From Tundrisphaera lichenicola (GTDB lineage: Bacteria > Planctomycetota > Planctomycetia > Isosphaerales > Isosphaeraceae), in contig NZ_CP195106.1 in assembly GCF_051175385.1 (NCBI RefSeq), positions 6,262,001 through 6,326,000 on the forward strand: 64,000 bases of DNA. Direction: 5' to 3'. The position numbers and the translations under genes are program-made. How positions within the stretch are numbered: the first letter of the stretch is position 1; each line of letters starts with the position of its first letter. Under the pieces are notes generated by a model that searched no databases, had not been told where the DNA came from, and saw nothing but the letters and a program-made list of their open reading frames with translations. Below, one piece after another: positions 50,455 through 58,229 of the stretch.

Positions 50455-51087
50455 GAGGGTCGCCTCCATTAAATAGACTTATCCGGGGAGGGCGAGGGAT
50501 AGGGGAGGGCTCCGAGACTTCGGGCCTCCCGTCGTCATACTTCACCCTTCCCGCCCGGAAGTGGGGACGAGCACTCTCGGCCCCGCTCCGGGGACGGTTG
50601 CCGATTCCGGGCCTCGCTCCACCTTCTCGGATAGCCTCTTGAACCCGAGAACGAGCGACGGCGGGGGAGATCTTCCCCGAATGGTTCGGATCGGGAGGGG
50701 TAAATTCGTTCCAGTTGTCTATCCGTGCAACAATCGCGCCAACCTCCTGGCGCTCGCGGGTCGAGCCGGGCTCGACTCCCCACGTTCCATCCGGCCTGGA
50801 CCTCGGGCTAGGCGCAAGTCGGGGCCGGTCGCTATGCTCGGACCACCCCCGCGAGGGTCCTCTACGGAACCGAAATCGAGCGGTCCGTGTCTTCTCGGGT
50901 GGACTCCAGCCTTCGCGACCCGGTCCGATTCCCCAATCAACGGATCGGCCGACTCGGGGGACTCGGAGTCCGACACACCGCGAGCCACCGGTGGGCCGTC
51001 CCGGGCCGGCGTCGTCAGTCGGAGGGGATCGGGCTTCAACCGGCACGCTCGCCCAGTCAAGGCCGGCGCCCGCGCCGGACAGGTCCG
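50455..51087. other. Long thrS upstream region without a supported gene
   Basis: 633 bp. The plus-strand thrS frame is open from 50887 but has no domain content before the ATG at 51088, and minus-strand frames look like shadows. No T-box features (specifier, TGG-type antiterminator sequence) were recognised. A candidate leader or promoter cannot be placed. Confidence 0.45.
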
Positions 51088-53301
51088 ATGGTCCAGATTA
51101 AACTGCCTGACGGGTCGATGAAGGAATATCCCGATGGCGTCCGCTCCCGGGAGATCGCCGAGGGGATCGGCAAGCGGCTCGCCGATGCCGCCGTCGCTGC
51201 CGTCATCGACGGCAATATCGTCGACCTCGACCGCCCCCTCGAACCAGGCACCGGGCAACCCATCGAGCTGCGCCTGCTGACCTCGCGGGATCGCGAGGCG
51301 CTCGACGTCCTCCGCCATTCGACGGCGCACATCATGGCCCGGGCGATCCTCCGGCTCCATCCGGGAGCCCGACTCGCCTTCGGCCCGACCACCGCGAGCG
51401 GCTACTATTACGACGTCGACCTGCCCGACCGGCCGCTCTCCGAGGACGATTTCCCGGCCGTCGAGGCCGAGATGGCGAAGATCCTCAAGGACGCCGAGCC
51501 GTTCGAGCGGTTCAGCCTGCCCGCCGGCGAGGCCCGCGAGTTCGTGGATGGGCTCGGCCAGACCTACAAGGTCGAGCACATCGACGACGAACTCCACAAG
51601 TACGGCGTCCTCAGCTTCTACCGGCAAGGCGAATTCGTCGACCTCTGCCGGGGGCCGCACATCCCCCACGCGGGGAAGGTCGGGGCTTTCAAGCTCCTCT
51701 CGATCGCCGGAGCCTACTGGAAGGGCCAGACCGACCGGAAGATGCTCCAGCGGGTCTACGGGACCGCGTTCTTCGACAAGAAGGACCTCGACGCCCACCT
51801 CGCCCAGATCGAGGAAGCCAAGAAGCGCGACCACCGGCGGATCGGCAAGGAACAGCACCTCTTCACCATCTCGCAACTGGTCGGCTCCGGCCTGATCCTC
51901 TGGATGCCCCGAGGCGCGATCATCCGGGGAATCCTCGAGAACTTCCTCAAGGACGAGTTGCTCAAGCGAGGGTATCAGCCGGTCTACACCCCGCACATCG
52001 GTAAGATCGAGCTGTACAAGACCAGCGGGCACTACCCGTACTACAAGGATTCGCAGTTCCCGCCACTCCGGCTCCTGAGTGACGCGGCCATGGCCCTGGT
52101 CGACGGCCTGGAGAAGGGGACCCTGGACGACCCGGCCCAGAAGAAGCTCCTGCGCGACGCCGGGATTCCCGAAGGAGGGATCCCCGAACGGCACGACGGC
52201 CAGGCGGCGAAGGAGGTCTCCCCTTCGTACTGGACGCTCGATTCGGCCGGTCGGGTCGGCTACGTCGAGGAATTCGGCGTGAGCGAGGAATACCTCCTCA
52301 AGCCGATGAACTGCCCGCACCACATCCAGATCTTCGCCGCCCAGCCCCGGAGCTATCGCGACCTGCCGGTCCGCCTGGCCGAATTCGGGACCGTCTACCG
52401 CTACGAGCAGTCGGGCGAGCTCTCGGGCCTGACCCGGGTCCGGGGGTTCACCCAGGACGACGCCCACCTGTTCTGCACCCCCGATCAGGTCCGCAAGGAA
52501 TTCCGGGACACGATGGAGCTGACCCAGCACGTCCTGGCCAGCCTCGGCCTGACCGACTACCGGCTCCGGCTCTCCAAGAGCGACCCGACCGACCCCAAGT
52601 ACCAGGGGGCGGAAGGGGAGACCTGGCAGAAGGCCGAGGCCGACATCCGGGCGGTCCTCGACGAGATGGAGCTGCCCTACGACGAGGCCCCCGGCGAGGC
52701 GGCCTTCTACGGCCCGAAGGCCGACTTCGTCGTCCGCGACTGCATCGGCCGCCAGTGGCAGCTCGGGACCGTCCAGCTCGACTACGTCCTGCCCGAGCGG
52801 TTCGGCCTGCACTACACCGGGGCCGACAATCTCCCGCACCGCCCGGTGATGATCCACCGGGCCCCGTTCGGGAGCATGGAGCGGTTCATGGGAATCCTGA
52901 TCGAGCACTTCGCCGGGGCCTTCCCGCTCTGGCTGGCGCCCGAGCAGGTCCGGGTCCTGCCGATCTCGGACAAGTTCATGGACTACGCCCGACAGGTGGT
53001 CTCGTCCCTCCAGTCGTCCCACTTCCGGGTCGAACTGGACGCCCGCCCGGAGAAGATCGGCGCCAAGATCCGCGACGCCCAGCTGGCCAAGATCCCGGTG
53101 ATGTTCGTCGTCGGCGGCAAGGAGGTCGAGAGCGGCACGGTCTCGTATCGGGACCGGATCGACGGCGACCTCGGGGCGATGACCATCGAGGCGGCGGTCG
53201 AGCGGCTCAGGGCCGAGGTCGACTCGCGGGCCATCCGACAGGTCGCCGAACCGGTCATCCCGGCCGAACCGGAAGACTCGACCGAGAAGCACGCCTATTG
53301 A
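51088..53301 (+). CDS. thrS: Threonyl-tRNA synthetase with planctomycete-type insertion
   Basis: 737-aa class-II synthetase charging tRNA-Thr. TGS domain 1-62; editing domain with HSTAH (His77, His81), Cys187 and His191 (DLCRGPHI); catalytic core with the zinc triad Cys409 (MNCPHH), His460 (DDAHLF) and His590 (MIHRAPFGS), motif 2 YRYEQSGELSGLTRVRGF; anticodon-binding C-terminus. It is about 95 residues longer than typical. Most of the excess lies between motif 1 and the zinc site, residues about 325-397 (LLSDAAMALVDGLEKGTLDD to VGYVEEFGVSEEY), where other enzymes pass from KDNMFPP directly to EEYLLKPMNCP. ATG 51088 follows AGGTCC. infC follows after a structured spacer. Confidence 0.96.
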   Translation: MVQIKLPDGSMKEYPDGVRSREIAEGIGKRLADAAVAAVIDGNIVDLDRPLEPGTGQPIELRLLTSRDREALDVLRHSTAHIMARAILRLHPGARLAFGPTTASGYYYDVDLPDRPLSEDDFPAVEAEMAKILKDAEPFERFSLPAGEAREFVDGLGQTYKVEHIDDELHKYGVLSFYRQGEFVDLCRGPHIPHAGKVGAFKLLSIAGAYWKGQTDRKMLQRVYGTAFFDKKDLDAHLAQIEEAKKRDHRRIGKEQHLFTISQLVGSGLILWMPRGAIIRGILENFLKDELLKRGYQPVYTPHIGKIELYKTSGHYPYYKDSQFPPLRLLSDAAMALVDGLEKGTLDDPAQKKLLRDAGIPEGGIPERHDGQAAKEVSPSYWTLDSAGRVGYVEEFGVSEEYLLKPMNCPHHIQIFAAQPRSYRDLPVRLAEFGTVYRYEQSGELSGLTRVRGFTQDDAHLFCTPDQVRKEFRDTMELTQHVLASLGLTDYRLRLSKSDPTDPKYQGAEGETWQKAEADIRAVLDEMELPYDEAPGEAAFYGPKADFVVRDCIGRQWQLGTVQLDYVLPERFGLHYTGADNLPHRPVMIHRAPFGSMERFMGILIEHFAGAFPLWLAPEQVRVLPISDKFMDYARQVVSSLQSSHFRVELDARPEKIGAKIRDAQLAKIPVMFVVGGKEVESGTVSYRDRIDGDLGAMTIEAAVERLRAEVDSRAIRQVAEPVIPAEPEDSTEKHAY

Positions 53302-53304
53302 CAG

Positions 53305-53469
53305 GGCACCCCGGAAGGGGTAATCCTTTGGATTGCCTCGGGACACGCGTTGAGCTTGCTGCGGGGGCAAGCAACGCGACTGTCCGGGGTGCCGCCCGAC
53401 GCTCCTGGAGCCGTCGAGGGCCCCCGTCCGAGCTGAGGCCTAGACCCAACGTCCGCCGAGGAGGGACGT
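53305..53469 (+). promoter_or_regulatory. Candidate structured infC leader RNA (three-way junction plus SD hairpin)
   Basis: Three nucleotides after the thrS stop an 11-bp perfect helix forms between GGCACCCCGGA (53305-53315) and TCCGGGGTGCC (53383-53393). It encloses two hairpins: GGTAATCC-ttt-GGATTGCC (53319-53337, one G-U pair) and CGCGTT-ga-GCTTGC-loop-GCAAGC-AACGCG (53346-53378). Next, ACGTCC (53449-53454) pairs with GGACGT (53464-53469), placing the AGGAGGG ribosome site partly in the loop and partly in the stem next to the start. No U-tract follows, so it is not an intrinsic terminator. Confidence 0.65.
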
Positions 53470-53470
53470 C

Positions 53471-53974
53471 ATCGACCGGAATCTCAGGGTGAACGAGCAG
53501 ATCCGCATCTCTCCGGTGCGGGTGATCAACACGGAAGGCGAGTTGCTCGGCGTGATGCCGACCGGCAAGGCCATGGAGGCCGCCCGCGAGGCCGGCCTCG
53601 ACCTGGTGGAGGTCGCTCCCAACGAGCGTCCGCCGGTCTGCAAGATCATGGACTTCGGCAAGTTCAAATACTCGCAGAAGAAGAAGGCCAGCAAGCAGAA
53701 ACAGCACCAGGTCCAGGTCAAGGAAATCCGCGTCCGGCCCAAGACCGGCGACCACGATATCGAGGTCAAGGTCAAGCGGGCCCGCGAATTCCTGGAACAC
53801 AAGGACAAGGTGCTCGTCAACGTCCTCTTCCGAGGCCGAGAACTCGCCCACATCGACGAAGGCCGCAAGGTCATGAACGAGGTCCTCCAGGCCCTCGAAG
53901 ATGTCGCGAAGGTCGAGAAGAATCCATCGATGGAAGGGAAACGGATGACGGCGATCGTGGCCCCCAGGGCTTGA
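53471..53974 (+). CDS. infC: Translation initiation factor IF-3 (probable AUC start)
   Basis: 167-aa IF-3, which keeps ribosomal subunits apart and proofreads the start codon. N-domain RVNEQIRISPVRVINTEGELLGVM, linker SQKKKASKQKQ (about residues 68-78), C-domain KEIRVRPKTGDHDIEVKVKRA and ALEDVAKVEKNPSMEGKRM. The first standard start in frame is GTG 53489, but it would cut into the conserved first strand and has no spaced ribosome site. ATC 53471 has AGGAGGG exactly five bases upstream. infC genes classically use AUU/AUC/AUA so that IF-3 represses itself; AUC here fits. An inhibitory hairpin overlaps the ribosome site. Confidence 0.9.
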   Translation: MDRNLRVNEQIRISPVRVINTEGELLGVMPTGKAMEAAREAGLDLVEVAPNERPPVCKIMDFGKFKYSQKKKASKQKQHQVQVKEIRVRPKTGDHDIEVKVKRAREFLEHKDKVLVNVLFRGRELAHIDEGRKVMNEVLQALEDVAKVEKNPSMEGKRMTAIVAPRA

Positions 53975-54036
53975 GCCCGGGACGCCCGCGCGATCGCCGG
54001 GCCGGCCCGCCGAGGTCCCTCCGAGGAAATCACCTC

Positions 54037-54331
54037 GAAGGGTCCGGGGTGCAAGCCCCACCGATGCGGGATGCACAGCCCTTCCGGCGGCAAGTTTCTT
54101 CGATGGATGGTCTGCGGCTTCCGACACGAGTCAAAGGAGACGCTCCGCCGAGGCGAGGAGCCCCCCAGGAACTGGATACGCTCCGCAGTCCGACGCATGG
54201 TGATCCCGAGACGACGTCTTTCCGAATTGCCCTTACAATCGGTCGTTTGACCTTGGCGTAAGGTCTCCGTGTTTGCTACACTCTTCGACTCGGCCGACGA
54301 CGCCGGACCCTTCCGAGGGCGCGTGGTCGGC
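54037..54331 (+). promoter_or_regulatory. Helix-rich rpmI leader region with candidate promoter
   Basis: The 389-nt infC-rpmI gap holds no gene but several helices: GAAGGG/CCCTTC (54037-54042 / 54079-54084) enclosing GGGG-tgcaag-CCCC (54046-54059); GCTCCGCC-ga-GGC-ga-GGAGC (54142-54161); and GCCGAC..CGCC / GGCG..GTCGGC (54293-54304 / 54318-54331), 33 nt before rpmI. An extended -10 TGCTACACT (54274-54282) with TTGGCG 18 nt upstream (54253-54258) could start an rpmI-rplT transcript. The 11-mer GTCCGGGGTGC occurs both here (54042) and in the infC leader (53382). An L20 autoregulatory leader is a possibility. Confidence 0.45.
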
Positions 54332-54363
54332 TCCTTCTTGTTGCCGCGAGGCCTCGAGCGACC

Positions 54364-54675
54364 ATGCCTAAGCTGAAGACTCACAAAGGGATGAAGAAGC
54401 GGTTCAAGGTGTCGGCCACCGGCAAGGTCAGCCACAAGAAGTGCGGTTCGTCGCACCTGATGAGCCACAAGAGCGGCAAGCAGGTCCGTCGCCTCCGCAA
54501 GCCGGTGCAGCTGAAGGTCCTGGCCGAGGCCCGCCGCGTCCGCAAGGCCCTGCACACCCAGCCGGGTGCCAACTACACCGAACTCGAAGCGATCCGCGAA
54601 GGGATCGTCGCCGAGAACGAGGCCATGGCCGCCGAGAGCGCGGTCGACCCGGCGACCCTGCCCTCCGAGGCCTGA
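54364..54675 (+). CDS. rpmI: 50S ribosomal protein L35 with C-terminal extension
   Basis: 103-aa L35 of the large ribosomal subunit. The canonical domain is residues 1-63: MPKLKTHKGMKKRFKVSATGK, then SSHLMSHKSGKQVRRLRKP. Most L35 proteins end at about 65 residues; this one adds about 40 acidic, Ala/Glu-rich residues (ELEAIREGIVAENEAMAAES) likely to be a helix and tail on the ribosome surface. The extension is in frame and has ordinary codon use, so it is not a readthrough artefact. rplT follows 104 bp downstream. Confidence 0.95.
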   Translation: MPKLKTHKGMKKRFKVSATGKVSHKKCGSSHLMSHKSGKQVRRLRKPVQLKVLAEARRVRKALHTQPGANYTELEAIREGIVAENEAMAAESAVDPATLPSEA

Positions 54676-54779
54676 GCCCGGATCGGGCCGGATCCGGCCC
54701 TCGAAAGCGATTCGCCCGTGGGGCCGCCGGCCCCGAACCCCGCACCGAGCGTCCCCAAGCCCGAAGTTGAGAAGATACG

Positions 54780-55172
54780 ATGCGTTCCAAGAGCGGAGTG
54801 CCCCGCAACCAGCGGAAGAAGCGGCTATTCAAGAAGGTCGAAGGGTTCGTCGGCGGTCGCCGGAAACTCCTCAAGTCGGCCAAGGAAACCCTCCTCCGCG
54901 CCGGGATGTTCGCCTTCCGCGACCGTCGGGCCAAGAAGCGCGACTTCCGCCGCCTGTTCATCACCCGACTGAGCGCCGCCGCCGAGATGCGCGGGATGCG
55001 CTACAGCCGGTTCATCTACGGCCTCCGGCTGTCCGGGATCGCCCTCGACCGCAAGAGCCTCTCGGACCTCGCGATCGTCGACGCCGAGACCTTCGACGCC
55101 ATCACCGACCGGGTCCGCGCCGAACTCGATAAGGCCGACGCCGCCCTCGCGGCCCGCCAGAAGACCGCCTGA
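54780..55172 (+). CDS. rplT: 50S ribosomal protein L20
   Basis: 130-aa L20, an early 23S rRNA binding assembly protein that in several bacteria also represses its own operon by binding the leader. Basic N-terminal helix RSKSGVPRNQRKKRLFKKVEGFVGGRRKL and the globular part DFRRLFITRLSAAAEMRGMRYSRFIYGL are typical, though the usual HKKILKLAKGYRGRR motif is replaced by FKKVEGFVGGRR. GAGAAG lies before the ATG. Sits between rpmI and pheS as in many bacteria. Confidence 0.96.
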   Translation: MRSKSGVPRNQRKKRLFKKVEGFVGGRRKLLKSAKETLLRAGMFAFRDRRAKKRDFRRLFITRLSAAAEMRGMRYSRFIYGLRLSGIALDRKSLSDLAIVDAETFDAITDRVRAELDKADAALAARQKTA

Positions 55173-55247
55173 GACGGTTCGAGCCCCTCGATATCGGGAG
55201 AGATCGCCACGGGCCGATTCCGACCCGCGTGCGATCTTTCGCCCCTT

Positions 55248-55271
55248 TCACGGGTCGAGGCCGGCCCGTGA
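55248..55271 (+). promoter_or_regulatory. Hairpin upstream of pheS
   Basis: TCACGGG (55248-55254) pairs with CCCGTGA (55265-55271) across a 10-nt GC-rich loop, 32 nt before the pheS start. No U-tract follows, so it may be a leader element or an incidental palindrome. Confidence 0.35.
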
Positions 55272-55302
55272 CCGCACGTCGGACGTCGAAGCGACCCCTC
55301 CC

Positions 55303-56310
55303 ATGAGCATGCCCGACCCTACCGGCGACCCGATCGCCTCCCTGGAATCGCTGGAAACCGAGGGCCTCGCGGCTTTCGCGGAGGCCTCCAACGCCGAGGC
55401 GATCGAGGCGGCCCGGATCGAATTCCTCGGGCAGAAGCAGGGGCGGGTCAAGTCGGCCCAGGAACGACTCAAGGCCCTGGAACCGTCGGCCAAGAAGGCT
55501 TACGGCCAGCGGTTCAACGCGGCCAAGCAGGCCCTCGAAGCCGCCTGGACCAAGGCCAAGGCCCGCGTCGAGCGGCCGACAATCCTGGCCGACGCGATCG
55601 ACGTGACCTTGCCCGGCCATCGGCCCAGGATCGGCCATCGTCATCCGCTGACGCAAACGGCCGACGAGTTGATCGACCTCTTCGGCCGGTTCGGCTTCGC
55701 GGTCGCCCGGGGGCCCGAGGTCGAGGACGTCCGGCACAACTTCGAGGCCCTGAACATCCCGGCCTCGCATCCGGCACGCGACCCGGTCGATAACTTCTAC
55801 ATCACCGACGACACCCTGCTCCGGAGCCAGACCAGCACGGTCCAGATCCGGATCATGGAGAATCAGCCGCCGCCGGTCCGGGTCATCGCCATCGGCCGGG
55901 TCTACCGACCCGACGAGCCGGACGAGACCCACTTCCCGATGTTCCACCAGATCGAAGGCCTGATGGTGGACAAGGGCGTGACGATGGCCGACCTCAAGAC
56001 GGTCCTCCGCCTGTTCGCCCGGAGCTACCTGGGCCACGATGTGAAGATCCGGTTCCGACCCTCGTTCTTCCCGTTCACCGAACCGAGCGTCGAGGTCGAT
56101 ATGCTCTGGCACGGGGGCGACCGATGGGTTGAAATGGGAGGGGCCGGGATGGTTGATCCCGACGTCTTCCGGGCGGTTGGCTACGACCCCGACGAGGTCA
56201 CCGGGTTCGCCTTCGGCCTGGGGATCGAGCGTCTCTGCATGAGACGACACGGGATCAAGGACATCCGCTGGCTGACCCAGAATGACGCCCGCTTCCTCGA
56301 ACAATTCTGA
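55303..56310 (+). CDS. pheS: Phenylalanyl-tRNA synthetase alpha subunit
   Basis: 335-aa catalytic subunit of the PheS2-PheT2 enzyme. An N-terminal coiled coil (about 10-95) that binds tRNA precedes the class-II core: HPLTQTADELIDLFGRFGFAV (motif 1), HNFEALNIPASHPARD, YRPDEPDETHFPMFHQIEGL (motif 2) and FGLGIERLCMRRHGI (motif 3); FRPSFFPFTEPSVEVD lies between. Length is normal. Codon 3 is also ATG. pheT lies two genes downstream rather than directly adjacent. Confidence 0.97.
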   Translation: MSMPDPTGDPIASLESLETEGLAAFAEASNAEAIEAARIEFLGQKQGRVKSAQERLKALEPSAKKAYGQRFNAAKQALEAAWTKAKARVERPTILADAIDVTLPGHRPRIGHRHPLTQTADELIDLFGRFGFAVARGPEVEDVRHNFEALNIPASHPARDPVDNFYITDDTLLRSQTSTVQIRIMENQPPPVRVIAIGRVYRPDEPDETHFPMFHQIEGLMVDKGVTMADLKTVLRLFARSYLGHDVKIRFRPSFFPFTEPSVEVDMLWHGGDRWVEMGGAGMVDPDVFRAVGYDPDEVTGFAFGLGIERLCMRRHGIKDIRWLTQNDARFLEQF

Positions 56311-56379
56311 TCGCGAACCAACCGCCGGCACCGTGCCTCGTCCTCTCCCCCGAAGCGACGTACCCACCGAGCCTAACTC

Positions 56380-56616
56380 ATGACGACGGAACAAGATCGC
56401 GTGATCGTGACGACCGGGTCCACGGCACAGGCCGTCCTGGTCCACCATCGCGACTTTCCCGAGATCCGGGCCGAGGGAGCCAGCCCCCAGGCCGCCGCGT
56501 CGAACCTCGTCAACCAGTTGACCCGGGCCCTCGATAGCGCCCTGACCAAGTGGCGTCGCGACGCCATCGAGCAGGCGATCGTCGAGGTCCAGACCTTCGC
56601 CGCCCCCAAGGCCTGA
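56380..56616 (+). CDS. Small protein of unknown function between pheS and pheT
   Basis: 78-aa protein, one mixed domain: a strand (RVIVTTGSTAQAVLVHHRDFP) followed by two helices (SPQAAASNLVNQLTRALDSALTKWR and DAIEQAIVEVQTF). No signal or membrane segment. Codon use matches neighbours and the frame fits neatly between pheS and the permease gene, supporting a real gene. The pattern EIRAEGASPQAAASNLVNQL recalls small HicB-like folds, but I would not claim that. Confidence 0.6.
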   Translation: MTTEQDRVIVTTGSTAQAVLVHHRDFPEIRAEGASPQAAASNLVNQLTRALDSALTKWRRDAIEQAIVEVQTFAAPKA

Positions 56617-56653
56617 GACGTCCCCCGCCCACGACGCCCGGAGTCCCGATCCG

Positions 56654-58192
56654 ATGACCGAGGCCGACGCCGAACGATCGCCCCAGCTAGTCCGCGAGCT
56701 CGGGCCGGTCGACGCCTCGATGATCGTCATGGGCTCGATGATCGGGTCGGGGATCTTCATCACCTCGGCTGAGTCGGCCCGATTGGTGGGCTCGCCCGGC
56801 TGGCTCCTGGCCGCCTGGGCCATCGCCGGTCTCCTGACGATTACCGGGGCGATCTGCTCGGCCGAAGTCGCCGCGATGATGCCGCGAGCCGGGGGGCAAT
56901 ATGTCTTCCTCCGCGAGGCCTATGGCCCCGCGTTCGGTTTCATGTTCGGCTGGGCAACCTTCCTGGTGGTTCAGACCGGGACGATCGCGGCGGTGGCCGT
57001 GGCCTTCGCCAAGTTCTTCGGGATCCTGGTCCCGGAGATCGCCGCGGACCGTTACCCTCTCTTCGAGCCGATCTCGCTCGGGAATTCGGGCTACGCGATC
57101 AGCCTGTCGACGCAGCAGTTGGTGGCGGTGGTCCTGATCGCGTTCCTCACCGCAGTGAATACGCGAGGCCTGAAGACCGGCAAGACGATCCAGAATACCT
57201 TCACGTTCACCAAGACGGCGGCCCTGATCGCCCTGATCGTGGTGGGGCTTTTCTTCGGGGCCAACCGAGGCGCGGCGGCCTTTACTTCGTCCTGGTGGTC
57301 GCCCGAGGCCAACGGCTGGACCGCCGAGAAGGCCCAGTCGAACCTGGGGGCGGTGGGCACGCTCGCGTTCCTCCTGCTCCTGGGCAAGGCGATGATCGGC
57401 CCGCTGTTCTCGCAGACGGCCTGGAATAGCGTAACCTTCACCGGCGGCGAGATCCGCGACCCGGGGCGGACCCTGCCCAGGGCCCTGGTCTTCGGCTGCG
57501 GGTCGGTGGTGGGGCTCTACCTGCTGGCCAACGTCGCCTACCTGCTGACGCTCCCCTTCGACCAGATCCAGCATGCCGAGCAGGATCGAGTCGGCACCGC
57601 CCTGATGAAGGCGGTCCTGGGGCCGGTCGGGGTGACGATGATGGCGGTGGCGATCATGATCTCGACCTTCGGCTGCATCAACGGCCTGGTCCTGTCCGGG
57701 GCGAGAGTCCTCTACGCGATGGCCCGCGACGGACTCTTCTTCCGAAAGGTCGCCACGACGAATCGCCACCACGTCCCGTCGGTCGCCCTGGTCGCCCAGG
57801 GACTCTGGGCCATCCTCCTGACCCTGCCGGTCAAGGTCATCCTCGATCCGGAAACCGGCGCGAAGACTTACGGGAACACCTACAATCAGCTCCTGGAATT
57901 CCTGGCGCCGGTAGATCTTACGTTCTATATGTTGATGGTAGGCTCGGTGGTGATGTTCCGGATCAAGGCACCCCAGGCCGTCCGTCCTTATCGGACCTTC
58001 GCCTATCCGGTGCCGTTGGTGTTCTACCTGACCGTCGCCGGCCTCCTGGTGGCCGACTTCATTTACCTGGAGCCGCTGACCGCGGGGATCGGCTATGCGA
58101 TCGCCCTGGCGGGCATCCCGGTCTACTGGCTCCGCTCGCTGACCACCCGAACCGGCCGACCCGAAGGGGAATCCCTCGGGACCGGAGATTGA
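56654..58192 (+). CDS. APC-family amino acid permease
   Basis: 512-aa secondary transporter with about 12-14 membrane helices, amino acid-polyamine-organocation superfamily (LAT/CAT-like). The substrate-binding unwound segment of helix 1 is MGSMIGSGIFI; helix 2 has CSAEVAAMMPRAGGQYVFLREAYG; the family stretch SQTAWNSVTFTGGEIRDPGRTLPRAL and SGARVLYAMARDGLFF follow. It probably imports or exchanges amino acids; specificity is unknown, though its place between pheS and pheT hints at an aromatic amino acid. GGAG is nine bases upstream. pheT starts 37 bp after its stop. Confidence 0.92.
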   Translation: MTEADAERSPQLVRELGPVDASMIVMGSMIGSGIFITSAESARLVGSPGWLLAAWAIAGLLTITGAICSAEVAAMMPRAGGQYVFLREAYGPAFGFMFGWATFLVVQTGTIAAVAVAFAKFFGILVPEIAADRYPLFEPISLGNSGYAISLSTQQLVAVVLIAFLTAVNTRGLKTGKTIQNTFTFTKTAALIALIVVGLFFGANRGAAAFTSSWWSPEANGWTAEKAQSNLGAVGTLAFLLLLGKAMIGPLFSQTAWNSVTFTGGEIRDPGRTLPRALVFGCGSVVGLYLLANVAYLLTLPFDQIQHAEQDRVGTALMKAVLGPVGVTMMAVAIMISTFGCINGLVLSGARVLYAMARDGLFFRKVATTNRHHVPSVALVAQGLWAILLTLPVKVILDPETGAKTYGNTYNQLLEFLAPVDLTFYMLMVGSVVMFRIKAPQAVRPYRTFAYPVPLVFYLTVAGLLVADFIYLEPLTAGIGYAIALAGIPVYWLRSLTTRTGRPEGESLGTGD

Positions 58193-58229
58193 GCCCCTCG
58201 AACGTCGGGGCCGTGGGATACCCATCGCG

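Noticed and set aside
50455..51087. T-box riboswitch for thrS
   Set aside because: No specifier loop, antiterminator or terminator could be recognised; T-boxes are rare outside Firmicutes and a few other groups.
50719..53370. 883-codon minus-strand open frame
   Set aside because: Antisense shadow of thrS.
53305..53393. Intrinsic terminator of thrS
   Set aside because: The helix is branched and no T-run follows; a leader or processing structure fits better.
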